In this document: one piece after another, positions 1 through 5,011 of the stretch
Layout: every line of letters begins with the position of its first letter
Numbering within the stretch: the first letter of the stretch is position 1
From: Dehalococcoidia bacterium
GTDB taxonomy: Bacteria > Chloroflexota > Dehalococcoidia > JAENJB01
Length of the DNA stretch: 6,685 nucleotides
Assembly (NCBI GenBank): GCA_016844565.1
Contig: JAENJB010000067.1
Location: 1 to 6,685 of the forward strand
Direction of reading: 5' to 3'
Notes under the pieces: model-generated
Told to the model about the DNA's origin: nothing
The model's input: the letters and a program-made list of their open reading frames with translations, nothing else
Databases searched by the model: none
Program-made: the position numbers and the translations under genes

Positions 1-100
1 AGGGGGAGAGTTGGAGAGAGGGGGATGCTTCTTCAATGGGTACACCCTCTCCCCTTCGGCAAGCTCAGGGCAGGCTCTGAGCCTTCGGCGAAGGGCTCGC
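1..100. repeat. Hairpin-rich intergenic repeat-like segment
   Basis: This non-coding segment is built of purine-rich and C-rich arms that can pair. GGGGAGAG at 3-10 is complementary to CTCTCCCC at 47-54, and GAGAGGG at 16-22 is an alternative partner for CCCTCTC at 45-51. A second hairpin pairs GAGCC (79-83) and TTC (84-86) with GAA (90-92) and GGCTC (94-98), with one bulged G. The composition and the CTTCGGCAAGCTCAGG-type core resemble dispersed intergenic repeats I recall from Chloroflexota genomes. Only one full copy lies in the window, so repetition is inferred and not shown. The segment could also hold the 3' end of an upstream transcript. Confidence 0.4.
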
Positions 101-160
101 AATGACAATCCGGCTGGAGCCATTTTCGCAGGAATCTCCCAGCTAGGACTTCCCGATATT

Positions 161-172
161 TGTGCTATAATT
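161..172 (+). promoter_or_regulatory. Extended -10 promoter for the DRTGG-speD-speE operon
   Basis: A perfect TATAAT at 166-171 is preceded by TG at 163-164 and one spacer base, which is the extended -10 form recognised by the housekeeping sigma factor. No TTGACA-like -35 box is seen 16-18 bases upstream, as is common when an extended -10 is present. The expected transcription start is near 178, giving a leader of about 50 nt before the ATG at 228. The same 12 bases, TGTGCTATAATT, recur at 6417-6428 before the helicase gene, which supports a real promoter in both places. Confidence 0.75.
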
Positions 173-204
173 GGGGCTTGCCTGACAGGCCCCCCGATTG
201 GGGC
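173..204 (+). promoter_or_regulatory. Leader with two mutually exclusive hairpins
   Basis: GCCCC at 189-193 can pair with GGGGC at 173-177 or with GGGGC at 200-204, but not with both. The two GGGGC copies lie in a direct repeat, ATTGGGGCT, at 170-178 and 197-205. The arrangement falls between the -10 box and the ribosome binding site at 215-221, so it could influence transcription or translation of the operon. No U-tract follows either hairpin, so a classical attenuator is not supported, and no known riboswitch is recognised. Confidence 0.3.
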
Positions 205-227
205 TGGTTTCATGGAAGGAGACGGCC

Positions 228-1220
228 ATGATAGCAGTATATGTGATCTCTTCCGAGACCGGGGCCGGGAAGACCGCCCTCTGTGCCGCTCTTGGCAGGA
301 AGCTGCAGGGGAAGGGCAAGACAGTCGGGTATCTGAGGGTCGCCCGGGACGGTGCTGAGGGTAGCCGGGACGCCTCCGCCATCAGGGAACTCCTGGGCCT
401 GAAAGAGGCGGCAAATACGCTTTTTGTTTCTCCCCCATCGCTTTCTGAGGTCAAGAAAGCTTTCCAGGTGGCATCCGGTGGCAAGGACGTTCTTCTCGTT
501 GAAGGTCTCAGCGGGATGTGGGGGAATGGTGAGGAGGAGCGCCTGAATCAGGAGATTGCCCGGTCTCTGGGAGCAAAGCTCCTGCCGGTTATCTCTTATT
601 GTGTGGGCCTGCCGTGGGGTCAGCTAGCCGACAGCGTTCGCAAGTTTGGCGTGCCGGCGCTTGGCCTGGTGGTCAACAAGGTGCCTGTCGTGAGGCTGAA
701 GGCAGTCCAGGAGGCAGTGTCCAAGATGACAGACGGGCTGAGTTCCTTAGCCATTGTTCAGGAAGACCGCGGGCTCATGGGGTTGTCGGTGGCGGAGATA
801 GCGGAGCGGCTCAGGGCGGAGGTTATTGGCACCGCCGGAGGCATGGACGCGCTGGTGGAGAACGTCATGGTGAACGCCTTTGCCATCGACGCCGGCGTGG
901 TCTACTTCGGCAGAATGGGAAACAAGGCGGTAATCTCCCGCGGTGAGCGCCCCGATGTTCATCTGGGGGCTCTCAATACGTCGGTCCGTTGCCTGGTTTT
1001 GACCGGTGACACGAGACCGGTAGACATGGTGGCTCAGAGAGCGCAGGAAAAGAAGGTGCCCGTTCTCCTGGTCAAACAGGACAGCGCCGGCGCCATCGAA
1101 ATCCTGCAATCAGCCCTGGCGGAGGCCAGGTTCAGGGGCAAGGAAAAGGCCCAGCGGTTCATTGAGGGCCTGGAGAAGTCTTTCGATTTCGACCGTCTTT
1201 ACCAGGGATTGGGAATATAG
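228..1220 (+). CDS. P-loop (BioD-like) protein with DRTGG-type domain
   Basis: This is a 330-residue cytosolic protein. The N-terminal half is a dethiobiotin-synthetase-like P-loop domain: ETGAGKT at residues 10-16 is the Walker A motif, and a VEG motif at 91-93 follows a hydrophobic strand. The C-terminal half (about 205-330) looks like a DRTGG domain, with GNKAVISRGERPD at 231-243 and a VLTGD strand at 257-261. This pair of domains is the N-terminal module of long phosphate acetyltransferases. It also occurs alone in proteins usually called phosphotransacetylase-like, whose role is unsettled. No catalytic acyltransferase domain is present, so acetyl transfer is unlikely and a nucleotide-dependent regulatory or sensing role is possible. 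ATG 228 is preferred over an upstream in-frame TTG at 198 because GAAGGAG lies at 215-221 and the P-loop starts at once. The gene heads a polyamine operon and ends 25 nt before speD. Confidence 0.82.
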   Translation: MIAVYVISSETGAGKTALCAALGRKLQGKGKTVGYLRVARDGAEGSRDASAIRELLGLKEAANTLFVSPPSLSEVKKAFQVASGGKDVLLVEGLSGMWGNGEEERLNQEIARSLGAKLLPVISYCVGLPWGQLADSVRKFGVPALGLVVNKVPVVRLKAVQEAVSKMTDGLSSLAIVQEDRGLMGLSVAEIAERLRAEVIGTAGGMDALVENVMVNAFAIDAGVVYFGRMGNKAVISRGERPDVHLGALNTSVRCLVLTGDTRPVDMVAQRAQEKKVPVLLVKQDSAGAIEILQSALAEARFRGKEKAQRFIEGLEKSFDFDRLYQGLGI

Positions 1221-1245
1221 GTGGCTGGAATGGGGGATAGGTGAT

Positions 1246-1641
1246 TTGAATGCGCTAGGCAAGCACTTACTCATCGAGCTGGAAGGTTGCGATCCCGGCA
1301 AGCTCAACGACCTTGAGTTTGTGCGCGAGACCCTTATGGCGGCGGCCAGAGAGACGGGCAGCACCATACTCGGGGAGTCATTTCACCGCTTCAGTCCTCA
1401 GGGGGTGAGTGGGGTGGTGGTCATCGCCGAATCCCATCTTTCGATTCATACCTGGCCGGAGCACTCCTATGCGGCCGCCGACGTCTTCACCTGCGGGACC
1501 AGGGTGGAGCCCCGCCGTGGAGCGGACTATCTGGTGCAGCAGTTCCAGCCGAGGGAGAGTTCAGTAACGGAATACCCGCGGGGACTCATCCCATCGCCGC
1601 CTGCGGTTCAGGAAGACCAGGCGGTCGGTATCCCTCGCTGA
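1246..1641 (+). CDS. speD: S-adenosylmethionine decarboxylase proenzyme (TTG start)
   Basis: The product is a 131-residue class 1B (Thermotoga/Bacillus type) S-adenosylmethionine decarboxylase. It makes decarboxylated AdoMet, the aminopropyl donor for spermidine and related amines. The proenzyme cleaves itself between Glu62 and Ser63 in the AESHLSIHTWPE motif, and Ser63 becomes the pyruvoyl cofactor. His68 and Cys83 match the processing and catalytic residues of the family. These numbers coincide with my recollection of Thermotoga maritima SpeD only if translation begins at TTG 1246. That start is also supported by an AGGTG at 1239-1243, although it sits close to the start codon, and by the purine-rich stretch before it. 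Upstream in-frame sequence from 1162 overlaps the preceding gene and lacks family character. The C-terminus, rich in Pro, Arg and Gln after residue 85, fits the family length. The stop is 2 nt before speE, so the two genes are probably coupled. Confidence 0.95.
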   Translation: MNALGKHLLIELEGCDPGKLNDLEFVRETLMAAARETGSTILGESFHRFSPQGVSGVVVIAESHLSIHTWPEHSYAAADVFTCGTRVEPRRGADYLVQQFQPRESSVTEYPRGLIPSPPAVQEDQAVGIPR

Positions 1642-1643
1642 AC

Positions 1644-2600
1644 ATGGCCGGCAAGTGGTTCCACGACGCTGTCTCCCGTGACCTGGTGCAATCGCACCGC
1701 GTCAAGACAGTGCTCTACTCGGGCCGGAGCAAGTTCCAGTCTGTTGATATAATCGAGACGCCTGGTCTCGGCCGTTGCCTGGTGCTGGACGGCAAGATTC
1801 AGTCCAGTGAGAAGGACGAGTTCATTTACCACGAGGCGCTGGTCCATCCGGTCATGGTCTCTCATCCTGAGCCGAAGACGGTCTTCATCGCGGGAGGAGG
1901 CGAAGGGGCGACGCTGCGGGAGGTGTTGCGGCACCGGACGGTCGCCAGGGCAGTGATGGTGGATATCGATGACGAGGTGGTGGCCCTATCCCGCGAATGG
2001 TTGCCTTCGTGGCACCAGGGGGCCTTTGAGGATAAGAGGGCTGAGGTGCTGCACCAGGACGCTCGCAAATATCTGGCCGATGGGAAAGAGCGCTTCGATG
2101 TCCTCATCTTTGATTTGCCCGACCCGGTGGAGGAGGGGCCTGCCTGCTTGCTCTACACGCAGGAGTTCTACCGTCTGGCAAAGGAGAGGCTGAACCCCGG
2201 TGGCCTTCTGGTGGTGCAGTCGGGCCCGGCGTCCTGGCTGGACTTCCGCGTCTTTGTAGCCATCAACAAGACTCTGGCCACGGTTTTTCCGCTGCTCTGC
2301 CCGTATCATGTATTTGTTCCTTCTTTTGGCACTGCCTGGGGCTTCACCATAGCGTCATCGCACATCGACCCGGCCTTTCTGTCCGCCCGGGATGTGGAGG
2401 AACGGCTTGAGGCGAGGGTGGGGGAGGGGCTGAGGTACTACGACGGCTTCACCCATGAGGGTCTCTTTCTCCTGCCGAAGCACTTGCGCTCGCGGCTGGC
2501 CCAGGGCAAGAGGGTCATCACCGACGAGAAGCCGCTGGTTGCCGTCGCTTCCAAAGACCCCCTGGCCTCGTGGCCTATGGGCAAGCCATCGGGGCGTTGA
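1644..2600 (+). CDS. speE: SpeE-family aminopropyltransferase
   Basis: This 318-residue cytosolic enzyme transfers aminopropyl from decarboxylated AdoMet to an amine acceptor. An N-terminal beta domain (about 1-75, with LDGKIQ at 48-53 and YHE at 62-64) precedes a Rossmann methyltransferase-like fold. Visible motifs are GGGEG (84-88) and VDID (106-109) for nucleoside binding, DAR (139-141), and the gate-keeper DLPDP (157-161) with the catalytic Asp pair 157/160, then LYTQEFY (170-176). Typical spermidine synthases carry GGGDG and a D-S/T-x-D-P motif. The GGGEG, DID and DLxDPV forms seen here are those I recall from plant thermospermine synthase (ACL5) and Thermus SpeE, which uses agmatine or triamines. 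The acceptor may therefore not be putrescine. ATG 1644 lies 2 nt after the speD stop without a clear Shine-Dalgarno, which implies coupling. Family assignment is firm; substrate is open. Confidence 0.93.
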   Translation: MAGKWFHDAVSRDLVQSHRVKTVLYSGRSKFQSVDIIETPGLGRCLVLDGKIQSSEKDEFIYHEALVHPVMVSHPEPKTVFIAGGGEGATLREVLRHRTVARAVMVDIDDEVVALSREWLPSWHQGAFEDKRAEVLHQDARKYLADGKERFDVLIFDLPDPVEEGPACLLYTQEFYRLAKERLNPGGLLVVQSGPASWLDFRVFVAINKTLATVFPLLCPYHVFVPSFGTAWGFTIASSHIDPAFLSARDVEERLEARVGEGLRYYDGFTHEGLFLLPKHLRSRLAQGKRVITDEKPLVAVASKDPLASWPMGKPSGR

Positions 2601-2632
2601 AGAAGGCCGTCAGGTACTCTTAAGAATTTAGT

Positions 2633-2661
2633 GCCCTCTCTCCTTCTCAAGGACAGAGGGC
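2633..2661. repeat. Strong hairpin between speE and the SDR gene
   Basis: GCCCTCT (2633-2639) pairs with AGAGGGC (2655-2661), and inside it TCCTT (2641-2645) pairs with AAGGA (2649-2653). They are separated by a single C-C mismatch and close on a three-base loop. No T-run follows on either strand, so it does not look like an intrinsic terminator. It may protect the speE 3' end, attenuate read-through, or be a dispersed repeat, since the flanking GAGAAGGGGTGAGAGG at 2681-2696 is also of the kind found in repeats. The downstream part supplies purine-rich ribosome binding sequence for the next gene. Confidence 0.55.
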
Positions 2662-2699
2662 AGAGCTAGCCCTGAGCGCAGAGAAGGGGTGAGAGGTTC

Positions 2700-3614
2700 A
2701 TGTCTGAGCTGAATGTGGTGACGGGAGCGTTCAGCTACACCGGCAAGTACATCACACGCCGGCTTCTGGCTATGGGGAAAACGGTCAGGACGCTCACCGG
2801 GCATCCGGACCGTCCCGACCCCTTCGGCGGCCGTGTGAGCGCAGCTCCTCTGAATTTCGACAGGCCGGACGAGCTGACGAGAAACTTGCAGGGCGCGACC
2901 GTCCTCTACAATACCTACTGGGTGCGCTTTCCGCACGGCCGCACCACCTACGAGAAAGCCGTCGAGAACACGAAGATCCTTATCAGGGCCGCCGAAAACG
3001 CGGGTGTTCGTCGGATAGTCCATCTCAGCATCACCAATGCCTCGGCGGACTCTCCCCTTCCCTATTTCAAAGGGAAGGGCATCCTGGAGAAGGCCATTAT
3101 CGATTCCCGGCTTTCTTATGCCATCGTCAGGCCGACGGTGGTCTTCGGGACGGAGGGCATCCTCATCAACAACATTGCCTGGCTCCTGAGGCGGATTCCG
3201 GTATTCGCTGTCCCCGGCGCCGGCGACTACCGCCTTCAGCCGGTCTTTGTCGAGGATATGGCGGAGATAGCGGTCAGCGCTGCCAGCAGAAGTGACAACT
3301 TAATCATGGATGCCGCCGGTCCGGAGATATACACCTTCGATGGGCTGGTCCATCTCATCGCCGAAAAGGCCCATAGCCGCGCGCGAATTATTCATCTGCC
3401 TCCTGAGCTGGCGTTTCTACTCTCTCAATTTATCGGATGGCTGCTCGAAGATGTTGTTCTCACCCGGGACGAGGTAGGCGGGTTGATGGCCAACCTGCTG
3501 GTCTCCGGCGGGCCTCCTACCGGACAGACGCGGCTCAGCGACTGGCTGGCTCAGAATGCAGACAGGGTGGGAGCCACATATATCTCTGAGCTGGAACAGC
3601 ATTACCGGAAATGA
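2700..3614 (+). CDS. Atypical SDR, NAD(P)-binding NmrA/NDUFA9-like protein
   Basis: This 304-residue protein has one Rossmann fold, with strand-turn-helix TGAFSYTG at residues 8-15 as the dinucleotide-binding loop. The usual TGxxGxxG has Ser12 in place of the middle glycine. Arg30 and Arg38 near the second strand would favour NADP(H), though this is weak evidence. The active-site region shows HLS at 108-110 and a YxxxK pair, Tyr122/Lys126, followed by the RPTVVFG substrate strand at 144-150. This is the pattern of atypical or extended SDRs such as NDUFA9-like and NmrA-like proteins, which act as sugar-nucleotide or quinone-type reductases or only as cofactor sensors. The substrate cannot be read from the sequence. 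ATG 2700 is supported by AAGGGG at 2684-2689, 10 nt upstream, and GAGAGG at 2691-2696. It follows speE by 99 nt and overlaps the GNAT gene by 4 nt, so those two proteins are likely made together. Confidence 0.85.
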   Translation: MSELNVVTGAFSYTGKYITRRLLAMGKTVRTLTGHPDRPDPFGGRVSAAPLNFDRPDELTRNLQGATVLYNTYWVRFPHGRTTYEKAVENTKILIRAAENAGVRRIVHLSITNASADSPLPYFKGKGILEKAIIDSRLSYAIVRPTVVFGTEGILINNIAWLLRRIPVFAVPGAGDYRLQPVFVEDMAEIAVSAASRSDNLIMDAAGPEIYTFDGLVHLIAEKAHSRARIIHLPPELAFLLSQFIGWLLEDVVLTRDEVGGLMANLLVSGGPPTGQTRLSDWLAQNADRVGATYISELEQHYRK

Positions 3615-4099
3615 TTCGTCTGTGCAATAGCCAGGACTTCGAGGCCATCCACACCATCATCAATGACGCTGCCCTGGCGTATAAGGGCGTCATCCCTGCT
3701 GACCGCTGGAGTGAGCCGTACATGTCCGAAGATGAACTCCGGCATGAGATAGAAGAGGGCGTCGTCTTCTGGGGATGTGAGGAGGGTGGTGATCTGGTCG
3801 GGGTGATGGGACTGCAACAGGTCCAGGATGTATCTCTCATCAGGCATGCCTATGTCTGCCCTGGCAAACAAGAACGCGGCATCGGGGGGAAGCTCCTCTC
3901 CGGTCTTCGCGCGCAAACGGCTCGCCCGCTCCTGGTTGGCACCTGGGCGGCGGCAACCTGGGCGGTCCGCTTCTATGAAAAGCACGGCTTCCGCCTCGTA
4001 TCCACAGAGGAAAAGGACCGCTTGCTCGGGAAGTACTGGTCGATCCCCGAGCGCCAGATCGAGACCTCCGTGGTGCTGGTGGACAGTCGCGGCGTGTAG
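3611..4099 (+). CDS. GNAT family N-acetyltransferase
   Basis: This 162-residue protein belongs to the Gcn5-related acetyltransferases, which move acetyl from acetyl-CoA to an amine. The acetyl-CoA pyrophosphate loop (motif A) is the QERGIG stretch at residues 87-92, matching Q/R-x-x-G-x-G/A, after the AYV strand at 80-82. Motif B is FYEKHGF at 121-127, the usual helix and strand near the C-terminus. The length fits single-domain members. The ATG shares four bases (ATGA, 3611-3614) with the end of the SDR gene and has no convincing Shine-Dalgarno of its own, so it is probably translated by coupling. A polyamine substrate is a possibility because speD and speE lie just upstream, but the sequence shows no SpeG hallmark I can name. 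Amino acid, peptide or small-amine acetylation is equally possible. Confidence 0.9.
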   Translation: MIRLCNSQDFEAIHTIINDAALAYKGVIPADRWSEPYMSEDELRHEIEEGVVFWGCEEGGDLVGVMGLQQVQDVSLIRHAYVCPGKQERGIGGKLLSGLRAQTARPLLVGTWAAATWAVRFYEKHGFRLVSTEEKDRLLGKYWSIPERQIETSVVLVDSRGV

Positions 4100-4136
4100 A
4101 GGGTGTTTCAGCCCTCTGGCTACGAGAGGAGCCTCT
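4098..4136 (+). promoter_or_regulatory. Alternating hairpin cluster after the GNAT stop codon
   Basis: Four short complementary segments follow one another: AGAGGG (4098-4103, including part of the GNAT stop codon), CCCTCT (4112-4117), AGAGG (4125-4129) and CCTCT (4132-4136). Segment 2 can pair with 1 or 3, and segment 3 with 2 or 4, although the 3-4 loop is very small. No T-run follows, so an intrinsic terminator is not supported. It may mark the transcript end or a boundary between the GC-rich operon and the AT-rich DNA that follows. Confidence 0.3.
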
Positions 4137-4191
4137 GGATTAAGAGCAAGGAATCTGATAGTCTTACGTCCGTGTGAACAATCCGGGATCA

Positions 4192-4197
4192 TATACT
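4192..4197 (+). promoter_or_regulatory. Possible -10 box before the membrane protein gene
   Basis: TATACT at 4192-4197 differs from the -10 consensus at one base and lies in an AT-rich patch 24 nt before the ATG at 4222. A start near 4204 would give a short leader holding GGGAGA at 4208-4213. No -35 element or extended TG is present at suitable spacing, so the call is weak. Confidence 0.35.
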
Positions 4198-4221
4198 GCA
4201 CGCAAGTGGGAGAATAGAGGC

Positions 4222-4896
4222 ATGGGATTTTCGCTTATCATCATTCTATCTGCCCTTGCGATTCTTATCCTTGCCTTTGTTGGTGTCTTTGGCCGATTCC
4301 CTGATAACTGGGAATGGGTTGGTATTATCTTGGCGGGGTGGGGGTTGGCAATGGGCGCACCAAGTGTGTTCCAAATGATGTTAGGTCGCCCTGAGTTGCT
4401 GAGGGATTACGATAGACATGTGAGAAATCAGGAAAGAGCTTTAGTAATATTCTTGAAGAATCCACCATTAGGTGAAAAGTCTTTCTGGAGGAAACTAGGA
4501 GTTAGGCGAGATACAATAGCAAGTCTTTCAGCATCATTCCGAATATCAGAAACAGCTAAAGTGACGATACCTATTATGCACGCCAGAATTTACTCTGATG
4601 ATGACCCTACGGAGGCTGGTTCTTGGCGGATTGCCTTACCTCCAACCTTCAGTTGGTCTACAAGCATTATGGTCGCTATGTGGGATGATAAGAAGAAGAA
4701 AGCTATTGTACTTGGGGATAAGATTAGAGGCCCAGTAGAACTCTCGGCTGGTGTTTACCGTTTAGAGATCATCTTCTTAATGGAAGGTGAACCCATAAAG
4801 GAATTTAGGGAATTCATCGTTGGGGATAAAGCTGATGACCTCGTTTGGATCAAGCCGCATCAATCAGCGTCTGATAAGGGAGGTTCTCAGAATTGA
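4222..4896 (+). CDS. Unrecognised two-helix membrane protein, AT-rich gene
   Basis: I do not recognise this 224-residue protein. Residues 4-24 and 31-54 are two hydrophobic segments joined by a short loop (RFPDNW), giving a membrane hairpin. The basic stretch after the second helix (Arg56, Arg61, Arg65, Arg68, Arg72) suggests that both ends face the cytoplasm. The rest, about 75-212, is soluble, with alternating hydrophobic strands (KVTIPIMHARIY, SIMVAMW, YRLEIIFLM), so a beta-rich domain is likely; a KKKK run lies at 157-160. ATG 4222 is chosen over GTG 4174 because GGGAGA (4208-4213) sits 8 nt before it and the first helix begins at once. Composition differs from its neighbours: the four lines I counted by hand (4261, 4441, 4501, 4681) give about 40% GC, and TTA, ATA and AGA codons are frequent. 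This suggests horizontal acquisition. No mobility gene or flanking repeat is seen. Confidence 0.75.
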   Translation: MGFSLIIILSALAILILAFVGVFGRFPDNWEWVGIILAGWGLAMGAPSVFQMMLGRPELLRDYDRHVRNQERALVIFLKNPPLGEKSFWRKLGVRRDTIASLSASFRISETAKVTIPIMHARIYSDDDPTEAGSWRIALPPTFSWSTSIMVAMWDDKKKKAIVLGDKIRGPVELSAGVYRLEIIFLMEGEPIKEFREFIVGDKADDLVWIKPHQSASDKGGSQN

Positions 4897-4937
4897 TTAG
4901 CTTTAGAAGCGCATCCCTGGAATAGGCACTGTTTGTC

Positions 4938-4979
4938 GCGGTTGTTGGACCGCCATTTCAGTTCGTCACGGTAGGTGAC
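4938..4979. repeat. Two small tandem hairpins before the flavoprotein gene
   Basis: GCGGT (4938-4942) pairs with ACCGC (4949-4953) across a six-base loop, and GTCAC (4965-4969) pairs with GTGAC (4975-4979) across five bases. Neither is followed by a T-run. They fill the 115-nt gap between the AT-rich gene and the flavoprotein and could be an operator-like site, a weak 3' end, or chance. No clear -10 or -35 is seen in this gap. Confidence 0.3.
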
Positions 4980-5011
4980 TGGTTGGCTGTGGATCGAGTG
5001 AGGGACGCACG

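Noticed and set aside
198..227. Upstream TTG start for the P-loop protein
   Set aside because: It would place ten extra residues before the P-loop strand and the good ribosome binding site at 215-221 serves the ATG at 228.
11..358. A 115-codon + strand frame across the left intergenic region
   Set aside because: It runs through the repeat and promoter and overlaps the P-loop gene in another frame; its composition is not protein-like.
3602..4201. A 199-codon - strand frame opposite the GNAT gene
   Set aside because: The + strand has clear GNAT motifs and a coupled start; the antisense product has no family character.
4174..4221. GTG start giving 16 extra residues on the membrane protein
   Set aside because: The added residues are polar, and the possible -10 box would then lie inside the gene; ATG 4222 has the better spaced ribosome binding site.
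4100..5011. Insertion sequence or integrated element around the AT-rich gene
   Set aside because: No transposase, integrase, terminal inverted repeats or target-site duplication could be found; only composition suggests transfer.
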